Source: Auanema rhodensis
Taxonomy: Eukaryota > Nematoda > Chromadorea > Rhabditida > Rhabditidae
Reading direction: 5' to 3'
Length of the DNA: 64,000 nt
Assembly: GCA_964057225.1 (NCBI GenBank)
Contig: OZ059894.1
Span: 5,208,001 to 5,272,000 of the forward strand
In this document: one piece after another, positions 23,343-35,938 of the stretch
Numbering within the stretch: the stretch's first letter is position 1
How the letters are laid out: every line of letters begins with the position of its first letter
The notes under the pieces: generated by a model
Seen by the model: only the letters and a program-made list of their open reading frames with translations
Database searches by the model: none
What the model was told of the DNA's origin: nothing
Made by a program: the position numbers and the translations under genes

Positions 23343-25363
23343 ATTAAGTGAACACATGATGTGCACTTGGTATGTAACTCGCTTCACGTGAAAGATAAAG
23401 AGATGCGGTTTTCAAAATTAGATTCCTCATGTCCATATTAGTCTAAAAACGAATTTTTATTGATATTGATGCATGGTAACCATGACTTTGAAATTTACGT
23501 GAACTTTAATTTATGCTTATTAAGTGTACACGTGATGTGCACTTGGTATGTAACTCGCTTCACGTGAAAGATAAAGGGATGCGGTTTTCAAAATTAGATT
23601 CCTCATGTCCATTTTAGTCTAAAAACAAATTTTTGTTGATATTGGTGGATGGTAACCATGACTTTCAAATTTACGTGTACTTCAATTTATGCTAATTAAG
23701 TGTACACGTGATGTGCACTTGGTATGTAACTCGCTTCAAGTCAAAGATAAAGAGATGCGGTTTTCAAAATTAGATTTCGCATGTCCATATTAGTCTAAAA
23801 ACAAATTTTTATTGATATTGATGCATGGTAACCATGACTTTCAAATTTACGTGTACTTCAATTTATGCTAATTAAGTGTACACGTGATGTGCACTTGGTA
23901 TGTAACTTGCTTCACGTCAAAGATAAAGAGATGCGGTTTTCAAAATTAGATTCCCGATGTCCATATTAGTCTAAAAACAAATTTTTGTTGATATTGGTGG
24001 ATGGTAACCATGACTTTCAAATTTACGTGAACTTCAATTTATGCTATTTAAGTGTACACGTGATGTGCACTTGGTACGTAATTCGCTTCAAGTCAAAGAT
24101 AAAGAGATGCGGTTTTCAAAATTAGATTTCGCATGTCCATATTAGTCTAAAAACAAATTTTTATTGATATTGGTGCATGGTAACCATGACTTTAAAATTT
24201 ACGTGAACTTTAATTTATGCTGATTAAGTGAACACATGATGTGCACTTGGTATGTAACTCGCTTCACGTGAAAGATTAAGAGATGCGGTTTTCAAAATTA
24301 GATTCCTCATGTCCATATTAGTCTAAAAACGAATTTTTATTGATATTGATGCATGGTAACCATGACTTTGAAATTTACGTGAACTTTAATTTATGCTTAT
24401 TAAGTGTACACGTGATGTGCACTTGGTATGTAACTCGCTTCACGTGAAAGATAAAGGGATGCGGTTGCCAAAATTAGATTCCTCATGTCCATATTAGTCT
24501 AAAAACAAATTTTTGTTGATATTGGTGGATGGTAACCATGACTTTCAAATTTACGTGTACTTCAATTTATGCTAATTAAGTGTACACGTGATGTGCACTT
24601 GGTATGTAACTCGCTTCACGTCAAAGATAAAGAGATGCGGTTTTCAAAATAAGATTCCCGATGTCCATATTAGTCTAAAAACAAATTTTTATTGATATTG
24701 GTGCATGGTAACCATGACTTTGAAATTTACGTGAACTTTAATTTATGCTAATTAAGTGTACACGTGATGTGCACTTGGTATGTAACTCGCTTCACGTGAA
24801 AGATGAAGAGATGCGGTTTTCAAAATTAGATTCCCCATGTCCATATTAGTCTAAAAACAAATTTTTGTTGATATTGGTGAATGGTAACCATGACTTTCAA
24901 ATTTACGTGAACTTCAATTTATGCTAATTAAGTGTACACGTGATGTGCACTTGGTATGTAACTCGCTTCACGTCAAAGATAAAGAGATGCGGTTTTCAAA
25001 ATTAGATTCCCGATGTCCATATTAGTCTAAAAACAAATTTTTATTGATATTGGTGCATGGTAACCATGACTTTAAAATTTACGTGAACTTTAATTTATGC
25101 TGATTAAGTGAACACATGATGTGCACTTGGTATGTAACTCGCTTCACGTGAAAGATGAAGAGATGCGGTTTTCAAAATTAGATTCCCCATGTCCATATTA
25201 GTCTAAAAACAAATTTTTGTTGATATTGGTGAATGGTAACCATGACTTTCAAATTTACGTGAACTTCAATTTATGCTAATTAAGTGTACACGTGATGTGC
25301 ACTTGGTATGTAACTCGCTTCACGTCAAAGATAAAGAGATGCGGTTTTCAAAATTAGATTCCC
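23343..25363 (+). repeat. Eleven-monomer tandem duplicate, copy 1
   Basis: From about 23,450 this is matched 1,936 bp downstream (exactly 11 monomers). Shared private variants are aaagattaag (24271/26207) and caaaataaga (24645/26581). A substitution private to this copy is taacttgc near 23908. A third, partial copy lies at 28975..30640, offset 5,632 bp (32 monomers), and lacks aaagattaag and caaaataaga. Those variants therefore arose after the split from the third copy but before the tandem duplication. Confidence 0.88.
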
Positions 25364-25379
25364 CATGTCCATATTAGTC

Positions 25380-27299
25380 TAAAAACAAATTTTTATTGAT
25401 ATTGATGCATGGTAACCATGACTTTGAAATTTACGTGAACTTTAATTTATGCTTATTAAGTGTACACGTGATGTGCACTTGGTATGTAACTCGCTTCACG
25501 TGAAAGATAAAGGGATGCGGTTTTCAAAATTAGATTCCTCATGTCCATTTTAGTCTAAAAACAAATTTTTGTTGATATTGGTGGATGGTAACCATGACTT
25601 TCAAATTTACGTGTACTTCAATTTATGCTAATTAAGTGTACACGTGATGTGCACTTGGTATGTAACTCGCTTCAAGTCAAAGATAAAGAGATGCGGTTTT
25701 CAAAATTAGATTTCGCATGTCCATATTAGTCTAAAAACAAATTTTTATTGATATTGATGCATGGTAACCATGACTTTCAAATTTACGTGTACTTCAATTT
25801 ATGCTAATTAAGTGTACACGTGATGTGCACTTGGTATGTAACTCGCTTCACGTCAAAGATATAGAGATGCGGTTTTCAAAATTAGATTCCCGATGTCCAT
25901 ATTAGTCTAAAAACAAATTTTTGTTGATATTGGTGGATGGTAACCATGACTTTCAAATTTACGTGAACTTCAATTTATGCTATTTAAGTGTACACGTGAT
26001 GTGCACTTGGTACGTAATTCGCTTCAAGTCAAAGATAAAGAGATGCGGTTTTCAAAATTAGATTTCGCATGTCCATATTAGTCTAAAAACAAATTTTTAT
26101 TGATATTGGTGCATGGTAACCATGACTTTAAAATTTACGTGAACTTTAATTTATGCTGATTAAGTGAACACATGATGTGCACTTGGTATGTAACTCGCTT
26201 CACGTGAAAGATTAAGAGATGCGGTTTTCAAAATTAGATTCCTCATGTCCATATTAGTCTAAAAACGAATTTTTATTGATATTGATGCATGGTAACCATG
26301 ACTTTGAAATTTACGTGAACTTTAATTTATGCTTATTAAGTGTACACGTGATGTGCACTTGGTATGTAACTCGCTTCACGTGAAAGATAAAGGGATGCGG
26401 TTGCCAAAATTAGATTCCTCATGTCCATATTAGTCTAAAAACAAATTTTTGTTGATATTGGTGGATGGTAACCATGACTTTCAAATTTACGTGTACTTCA
26501 ATTTATGCTAATTAAGTGTACACGTGATGTGCACTTGGTATGTAACTCGCTTCACGTCAAAGATAAAGAGATGCGGTTTTCAAAATAAGATTCCCGATGT
26601 CCATATTAGTCTAAAAACAAATTTTTATTGATATTGGTGCATGGTAACCATGACTTTGAAATTTACGTGAACTTTAATTTATGCTAATTAAGTGTACACG
26701 TGATGTGCACTTGGTATGTAACTCGCTTCACGTGAAAGATGAAGAGATGCGGTTTTCAAAATTAGATTCCCCATGTCCATATTAGTCTAAAAACAAATTT
26801 TTGTTGATATTGGTGAATGGTAACCATGACTTTCAAATTTACGTGAACTTCAATTTATGCTAATTAAGTGTACACGTGATGTGCACTTGGTATGTAACTC
26901 GCTTCACGTCAAAGATAAAGAGATGCGGTTTTCAAAATTAGATTCCCGATGTCCATATTAGTCTAAAAACAAATTTTTATTGATATTGGTGCATGGTAAC
27001 CATGACTTTAAAATTTACGTGAACTTTAATTTATGCTGATTAAGTGAACACATGATGTGCACTTGGTATGTAACTCGCTTCACGTGAAAGATGAAGAGAT
27101 GCGGTTTTCAAAATTAGATTCCCCATGTCCATATTAGTCTAAAAACAAATTTTTGTTGATATTGGTGAATGGTAACCATGACTTTCAAATTTACGTGAAC
27201 TTCAATTTATGCTAATTAAGTGTACACGTGATGTGCACTTGGTATGTAACTCGCTTCACGTCAAAGATAAAGAGATGCGGTTTTCAAAATTAGATTCCC
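25380..27299 (+). repeat. Eleven-monomer tandem duplicate, copy 2
   Basis: This is the partner of 23343..25363 at +1,936 bp. Its private substitution is gatatagag near 25859. The left junction falls inside the monomer that starts at 25279, which begins as one type (cacgtc, gattccccatg) and continues as another (gatgcatgg, tttgaaa). This is a chimeric exchange monomer. Confidence 0.88.
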
Positions 27300-28974
27300 G
27301 ATGTCCATATTAGTCTAAAAACAAATTTTTATTGATATTGGTGCATGGTAACCATGACTTTAAAATTTACGTGAACTTTAATTTATGCTAATTAAGTGAA
27401 CACATGATGTGCACTTGGTATGTAACTCGCTTCACGTGAAAGATAAAGAGATGCGGTTTTCAAAATTAGATTCCTCATGTCCATATTAGTCTAAAAACGA
27501 ATTTTTATTGATATTGATGCATGGTAACCATGAATTTGAAATTTACGTGAACTTTAATTTATGCTAATTAAGTGAACACATGATGTGCACTTGGTATGTA
27601 ACTCGCTTCACGTGAAAGATGAAGAGATGCGGTTTTCAAAATTAGATTTCGCATGTCCATATTAGTCTACAAACAAATTTTTATTGATATTGGTGCATGG
27701 TAACCATGACTTTAAAATTTACGTGAACTTTAATTTATGCTAATTAAGTGAACACATGATGTGCACTTGGTATGTAACTCGCTTCACGTGAAAGATGAAG
27801 AGATGCGGTTTCCAAAATTAGATTCCTCATGTCCATATTAGTCTAAAAACAAATTTTTGTTGATATTGGTGGATGGTAACCATGACTTTCAAATTTACGT
27901 GAACTTCAATTTATGCTAATTAAGTGTACACGTGATGTGCACTTGGTATGTAACTCGCTTCAAGTCAAAGATAAAGGGATGCGGTTTTGAAAATTAGATT
28001 CCTCATGTCCATATTAGTCTAAAAACAAATTTTTATTAATATTGGTGCATGGTAACCATGACTTTAAAATTTACGTGAACTTTAATTTATGCTAATTAAG
28101 TGAACACATGATGTGCACTTGGTATGTAACTCGCTTCACGTGAAAGATAAAGAGATGCGGTTTTCAAAATTAGATTCCTCATGTCCATATTAGTCTAAAA
28201 ACGAATTTTTATTGATATTGATGCATGGTAACCATGAATTTGAAATTTACGTGAACTTTAATTTATGCTAATTAAGTGTACACATGATGTGCACTTGGTA
28301 TGTAACACGCTTCAAGTGAAAGATAAAGAGATGCGGTTTCCAAAATTAGATTCCCGATGTCCATATTAGTCTAAAAACAAATTTTTATTAATATTGGTGC
28401 ATGGTAACCATGACTTTAAAATTTACGTGAACTTTAATTTATGCTAATTAAGTGTACACATGATGTGCACTCGGTATGTAACTCGCTTCACGTGAAAGAT
28501 AAAGAGATGCGGTTTTCAAAATTAGATTCCCCATGTCCATATTAGTCTAAAAACAAATTTTTGTTGATATTGGTGCATGGTAACCATGACTTTGAAATTT
28601 ACGTGAACTTTAATTTATGCTAATTAAGTGTACACATAATGTGCACTTGGTATGTAACTCGCTTCAAGTGAAAGATAAAGAGATGCGGTTTTCAAAATTA
28701 GATTTCGCATGTCCATATTAGTCTAAAAACAAATTTTTATTGATATTGGTGCATGGTAACCATGACTTTAAAATTTACGTGAACTTTAATTTATGCTAAT
28801 TAAGTGAACACATGATGTGCACTTGGTATGTAACTGGCTTCACGTCGAAGATAAAGAGATGCGGTTTTCAAAATTAGATTCCCCATGTCCATATTAGTCT
28901 AAAAACAAATTTTTATTGATATTGGTGCATGGTAACCATGACTTTCAAATTTACGTGAACTTTAATTTATGCTA
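27300..28974 (+). repeat. Satellite linker with gaattt-type monomers
   Basis: Ordinary monomers introducing variants that become common on the right: accatgaatttg (near 27531 and 28235) and gtctacaaac (near 27666). The rare taactggcttcacgtcgaag type, otherwise seen near 741 and 1621, recurs near 28835. No genes. Confidence 0.8.
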
Positions 28975-30640
28975 ATTAAGTGAACACATGATGTGCACTT
29001 GGTATGTAACTCGCTTCACGTGAAAGATAAAGAGATGCGGTTTTCAAAATTAGATTCCTCATGTCCATATTAGTCTAAAAACGAATTTTTATTGATATTG
29101 ATGCATGGTAACCATGACTTTGAAATTTACGTGAACTTTAATTTATGCTTATTAAGTGTACACGTGATGTGCACTTGGTATGTAACTCGCTTCACGTGAA
29201 AGATAAAGGGATGCGGTTTTCAAAATTAGATTCCTCATGTCCATTTTAGTCTAAAAACAAATTTTTGTTGATATTGGTGGATGGTAACCATGACTTTCAA
29301 ATTTACGTGTACTTCAATTTATGCTAATTAAGTGTACACGTGATGTGCACTTGGTATGTAACTCGCTTCAAGTCAAAGATAAAGAGATGCGGTTTTCAAA
29401 ATTAGATTTCGCATGTCCATATTAGTCTAAAAACAAATTTTTATTGATATTGATGCATGGTAACCATGACTTTCAAATTTACGTGTACTTCAATTTATGC
29501 TAATTAAGTGTACACGTGATGTGCACTTGGTATGTAACTCGCTTCACGTCAAAGATAAAGAGATGCGGTTTTCAAAATTAGATTCCCGATGTCCATATTA
29601 GTCTAAAAACAAATTTTTGTTGATATTGGTGGATGGTAACCATGACTTTCAAATTTACGTGAACTTCAATTTATGCTATTTAAGTGTACACGTGATGTGC
29701 ACTTGGTACGTAATTCGCTTCAAGTCAAAGATAAAGAGATGCGGTTTTCAAAATTAGATTTCGCATGTCCATATTAGTCTAAAAACAAATTTTTATTGAT
29801 ATTGGTGCATGGTAACCATGACTTTAAAATTTACGTGAACTTTAATTTATGCTGATTAAGTGAACACATGATGTGCACTTGGTATGTAACTCGCTTCACG
29901 TGAAAGATAAAGAGATGCGGTTTTCAAAATTAGATTCCTCATGTCCATATTAGTCTAAAAACGAATTTTTATTGATATTGATGCATGGTAACCATGACTT
30001 TCAAATTTACGTGAACTTTAATTTATGCTTATTAAGTGTACACGTGATGTGCACTTGGTATGTAACTCGCTTCACGTGAAAGATAAAGGGATGCGGTTGC
30101 CAAAATTAGATTCCTCATGTCCATATTAGTCTAAAAACAAATTTTTGTTGATATTGGTGGATGGTAACCATGACTTTCAAATTTACGTGTACTTCAATTT
30201 ATGCTAATTAAGTGTACACGTGATGTGCACTTGGTATGTAACTCGCTTCACGTCAAAGATAAAGAGATGCGGTTTTCAAAATTAGATTCCCGATGTCCAT
30301 ATTAGTCTAAAAACAAATTTTTATTGATATTGGTGCATGGTAACCATGACTTTGAAATTTACGTGAACTTTAATTTATGCTAATTAAGTGTACACGTGAT
30401 GTGCACTTGGTATGTAACTCGCTTCACGTGAAAGATGAAGAGATGCGGTTTTCAAAATTAGATTCCCCATGTCCATATTAGTCTAAAAACAAATTTTTGT
30501 TGATATTGGTGAATGGTAACCATGACTTTCAAATTTACGTGAACTTCAATTTATGCTAATTAAGTGTACACGTGATGTGCACTTGGTATGTAACTCGCTT
30601 CACGTCAAAGATAAAGAGATGCGGTTTTCAAAATTAGATT
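28975..30640 (+). repeat. Third partial copy of the 11-monomer block
   Basis: Same monomer order as 23343..25010 at an offset of 5,632 bp (32 monomers), including the cattttag monomer (23610/29242), the gctatttaag junction and the ggttgcc monomer. Identity ends near 30640, where a private gattcacgatg variant and a different tail occur. The same series recurs at 31.8, 34.1, 45.7, 57.9 and 62.3 kb, making it one of two recurring series in the window. Confidence 0.82.
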
Positions 30641-30734
30641 CACGATGTCCATATTAGTCTAAAAACAAATTTTTGTTGATATTGGTGGATGGTAACCATG
30701 ACTTTCAAATTTACGTGAACTTCAATTTATGCTA

Positions 30735-30909
30735 ATTAAGTGTACACGTGATGTGCACTTGGTACGTAATTCGCTTCAAGTCAAAGATAAAGAGATGCGG
30801 TTTTCAAAATTAGATTTCGCATGTCCATATTAGTCTAAAAACAAATTTTTATTGATATTGGTGCATGGTAACCATGACTTTAAAATTTAGTGAACTTTAA
30901 TTTATGCTG
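30735..30909 (+). repeat. 175-bp monomer with a 1-bp deletion
   Basis: Near 30889 the usual aaatttacgtgaac reads aaatttagtgaac, losing one c. This is the only single-base indel in the window: the phase to the end is then constant. No other copy carries it, so it is either very recent or an assembly or base-calling error. Confidence 0.9.
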
Positions 30910-31599
30910 ATTAAGTGAACACATGATGTGCACTTGGTATGTAACTCGCTTCACGTGAAAGATGAAGAGATGCGGTTTTCAAAATTAGATTCCCCATGTC
31001 CATATTAGTCTAAAAACAAATTTTTGTTGATATTGGTGAATGGTAACCATGACTTTCAAATTTACGTGAACTTCAATTTATGCTAATTAAGTGTACACGT
31101 GATGTGCACTTGGTATGTAACTCGCTTCACGTCAAAGATAAAGAGATGCGGTTTTCAAAATTAGATTCCTCATGTCCATATTAGTCTAAAAACGAATTTT
31201 TATTGATATTGATGCATGGTAACCATGACTTTGAAATTTACGTGAACTTTAATTTATGCTTATTAAGTGTACACGTGATGTGCACTTGGTATGTAACTCG
31301 CTTCACGTGAAAGATAAAGGGATGCGGTTTTTAAAATTAGATTCCTCATGTCCATATTAGTCTAAAAACAAATTTTTGTTGATATTGGTGGATGGTAACC
31401 ATGACTTTCAAATTTACGTGTACTTCAATTTATGCTAATTAAGTGTACACGTGATGTGCACTTGGTATGTAACTCGCTTCACGTCAAAGATAAAGAGATG
31501 CGGTTTTCAAAATTAGATTCCCGATGTCCATATTAGTCTAAAAACAAATTTTTGTTGATATTGGTGGATGGTAACCATGACTTTCAAATTTACGTGAAC

Positions 31600-33650
31600 T
31601 TTAATTTATGCTAATTAAGTGTACACGTGATGTGCACTTGGTATGTAACTCGCTTCAAGTGAAAGATAAAGAGATGCGGTTTTCAAAATTAGATTTCGCA
31701 TGTCCATATTAGTCTAAAAACAAATTTTTATTGATATTGGTGCATGGTAACCATGACTTTAAAATTTACGTGAACTTTAATTTATGCTGATTAAGTGAAC
31801 ACATGATTTGCACTTGGTATGTAACTCGCTTCACGTGAAAGATAAAGAGATGCGGTTTTCAAAATTAGATTCCTCATGTCCATTTTAGTCTAAAAACAAA
31901 TTTTTGTTGATATTGGTGGATGGTAACCATGACTTTCAAATTTACGTGTACTTCAATTTATGCTAATTAAGTGTACACGTGATGTGCACTTGGTATGTAA
32001 CTCGCTTCAAGTCAAAGATAAAGAGATGCGGTTTTCAAAATTAGATTTCGCATGTCCATATTAGTCTAAAAACAAATTTTTATTGATATTGATGCATGGT
32101 AACCATGACTTTCAAATTTACGTGTACTTCAATTTATGCTAATTAAGTGTACACGTGATGTGCACTTGGTATGTAACTCGCTTCACGTCAAAGATAAAGA
32201 GATGCGGTTTTCAAAATTAGATTCCCGATGTCCATATTAGTCTAAAAACAAATTTTTGTTGATATTGGTGGATGGTAACCATGACTTTCAAATTTACGTG
32301 AACTTCAATTTATGCTATTTAAGTGTACACGTGATGTGCACTTGGTACGTAATTCGCTTCAAGTCAAAGATAAAGAGATGCGGTTTTCAAAATTAGATTT
32401 CGCATGTCCATATTAGTCTAAAAACAAATTTTTATTGATATTGGTGCATGGTAACCATGACTTTAAAATTTACGTGAACTTTAATTTATGCTGATTAAGT
32501 GAACACATGATGTGCACTTGGTATGTAACTCGCTTCACGTGAAAGATAAAGAGATGCGGTTTTCAAAATTAGATTTCTCATGTCCATATTAGTCTAAAAA
32601 CGAATTTTTATTGATATTGATGCATGGTAACCATGACTTTGAAATTTACGTGAACTTTAATTTATGCTTATTAAGTGTACACGTGATGTGCACTTGGTAT
32701 GTAACTCGCTTCACGTGAAAGATAAAAAGATGCGGTTGCCAAAATTAGATTCCTCATGTCCATATTAGTCTAAAAACAAATTTTTGTTGATATTGGTGGA
32801 TGGTAACCATGACTTTCAAATTTACGTGTACTTCAATTTATGCTAATTAAGTGTACACGTGATGTGCACTTGGTATGTAACTCGCTTCACGTCAAAGATA
32901 AAGAGATGCGGTTTTCAAAATTAGATTCCCGATGTCCATATTAGTCTAAAAACAAATTTTTATTGATATTGGTGCATGGTAACCATGACTTTGAAATTTA
33001 CGTGAACTTTAATTTATGCTAATTAAGTGTACACGTGATGTGCACTTGGTATGTAACTCGCTTCACGTCAAAGATAAAGAGATGCGGTTTTCAAAATTAG
33101 ATTCCCCATGTCCATATTAGTCTAAAAACAAATTTTTGTTGATATTGGTGAATGGTAACCATGACTTTCAAATTTACGTGAACTTCAATTTATGCTGATT
33201 AAGTGAACACATGATGTGCACTTGGTATGTAACTCGCTTCACGTGAAAGATAAAGAGATGCGGTTTTCAAAATTAGATTTCTCATGTCCATATTAGTCTA
33301 AAAACGAATTTTTATTGATATTGATGTATGGTAACCATGACTTTGAAATTTACGTGAACTTTAATTTATGCTTATTAAGTGTACACGTGATGTGCACTTG
33401 GTATGTAACTCGCTTCACGTGAAAGATAAAGGGATGCGGTTGCCAAAATTAGATTCCTCATGTCCATATTAGTCTAAAAACAAATTTTTGTTGATATTGG
33501 TGGATGGTAACCATGACTTTCAAATTTACGTGTACTTCAATTTATGCTAATTAAGTGTACACGTGATGTGCACTTGGTATGTAACTCGCTTCACGTCAAA
33601 GATAAAGAGATGCGGTTTTCAAAATTAGATTCCCGATGTCCATATTAGTC
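31600..33650 (+). repeat. Thirteen-monomer tandem duplicate, copy 1
   Basis: This matches 33888..35938 at exactly 2,288 bp (13 monomers). Shared rare variants are cacatgatttgc (31801/34089), gataaaaaga before ggttgcc (32721/35009) and ttgatgtatg (33321/35609). Only one difference was noticed, near 33595/35883. Confidence 0.9.
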
Positions 33651-33887
33651 TAAAAACAAATTTTTGTTGATATTGGTGGATGGTAACCATGACTTTCAAA
33701 TTTACGTGAACTTCAATTTATGCTAATTAAGTGTACACGTGATGTGCACTTGGTACGTAATTCGCTTCAAGTCAAAGATAAAGAGATGCGGTTTCCAAAA
33801 TTAGATTTCCCATGTCCATATTAGTCTAAAAACAAATTTTTATTAATATTGGTGCATGGTAACCATGACTTTAAAATTTACGTGAAC

Positions 33888-35938
33888 TTTAATTTATGCT
33901 AATTAAGTGTACACGTGATGTGCACTTGGTATGTAACTCGCTTCAAGTGAAAGATAAAGAGATGCGGTTTTCAAAATTAGATTTCGCATGTCCATATTAG
34001 TCTAAAAACAAATTTTTATTGATATTGGTGCATGGTAACCATGACTTTAAAATTTACGTGAACTTTAATTTATGCTGATTAAGTGAACACATGATTTGCA
34101 CTTGGTATGTAACTCGCTTCACGTGAAAGATAAAGAGATGCGGTTTTCAAAATTAGATTCCTCATGTCCATTTTAGTCTAAAAACAAATTTTTGTTGATA
34201 TTGGTGGATGGTAACCATGACTTTCAAATTTACGTGTACTTCAATTTATGCTAATTAAGTGTACACGTGATGTGCACTTGGTATGTAACTCGCTTCAAGT
34301 CAAAGATAAAGAGATGCGGTTTTCAAAATTAGATTTCGCATGTCCATATTAGTCTAAAAACAAATTTTTATTGATATTGATGCATGGTAACCATGACTTT
34401 CAAATTTACGTGTACTTCAATTTATGCTAATTAAGTGTACACGTGATGTGCACTTGGTATGTAACTCGCTTCACGTCAAAGATAAAGAGATGCGGTTTTC
34501 AAAATTAGATTCCCGATGTCCATATTAGTCTAAAAACAAATTTTTGTTGATATTGGTGGATGGTAACCATGACTTTCAAATTTACGTGAACTTCAATTTA
34601 TGCTATTTAAGTGTACACGTGATGTGCACTTGGTACGTAATTCGCTTCAAGTCAAAGATAAAGAGATGCGGTTTTCAAAATTAGATTTCGCATGTCCATA
34701 TTAGTCTAAAAACAAATTTTTATTGATATTGGTGCATGGTAACCATGACTTTAAAATTTACGTGAACTTTAATTTATGCTGATTAAGTGAACACATGATG
34801 TGCACTTGGTATGTAACTCGCTTCACGTGAAAGATAAAGAGATGCGGTTTTCAAAATTAGATTTCTCATGTCCATATTAGTCTAAAAACGAATTTTTATT
34901 GATATTGATGCATGGTAACCATGACTTTGAAATTTACGTGAACTTTAATTTATGCTTATTAAGTGTACACGTGATGTGCACTTGGTATGTAACTCGCTTC
35001 ACGTGAAAGATAAAAAGATGCGGTTGCCAAAATTAGATTCCTCATGTCCATATTAGTCTAAAAACAAATTTTTGTTGATATTGGTGGATGGTAACCATGA
35101 CTTTCAAATTTACGTGTACTTCAATTTATGCTAATTAAGTGTACACGTGATGTGCACTTGGTATGTAACTCGCTTCACGTCAAAGATAAAGAGATGCGGT
35201 TTTCAAAATTAGATTCCCGATGTCCATATTAGTCTAAAAACAAATTTTTATTGATATTGGTGCATGGTAACCATGACTTTGAAATTTACGTGAACTTTAA
35301 TTTATGCTAATTAAGTGTACACGTGATGTGCACTTGGTATGTAACTCGCTTCACGTCAAAGATAAAGAGATGCGGTTTTCAAAATTAGATTCCCCATGTC
35401 CATATTAGTCTAAAAACAAATTTTTGTTGATATTGGTGAATGGTAACCATGACTTTCAAATTTACGTGAACTTCAATTTATGCTGATTAAGTGAACACAT
35501 GATGTGCACTTGGTATGTAACTCGCTTCACGTGAAAGATAAAGAGATGCGGTTTTCAAAATTAGATTTCTCATGTCCATATTAGTCTAAAAACGAATTTT
35601 TATTGATATTGATGTATGGTAACCATGACTTTGAAATTTACGTGAACTTTAATTTATGCTTATTAAGTGTACACGTGATGTGCACTTGGTATGTAACTCG
35701 CTTCACGTGAAAGATAAAGGGATGCGGTTGCCAAAATTAGATTCCTCATGTCCATATTAGTCTAAAAACAAATTTTTGTTGATATTGGTGGATGGTAACC
35801 ATGACTTTCAAATTTACGTGTACTTCAATTTATGCTAATTAAGTGTACACGTGATGTGCACTTGGTATGTAACTCGCTTCACATCAAAGATAAAGAGATG
35901 CGGTTTTCAAAATTAGATTCCCGATGTCCATATTAGTC
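33888..35938 (+). repeat. Thirteen-monomer tandem duplicate, copy 2
   Basis: This is the partner of 31600..33650. It differs by cttcacatcaaag near 35878, where copy 1 has cttcacgtcaaag. That is a CpG-to-CpA change, as expected from deamination of a methylated cytosine on the opposite strand. Monomers just beyond (36.0-36.13 kb) carry further private changes (ttaattcatg, caaattcttg). Confidence 0.9.
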
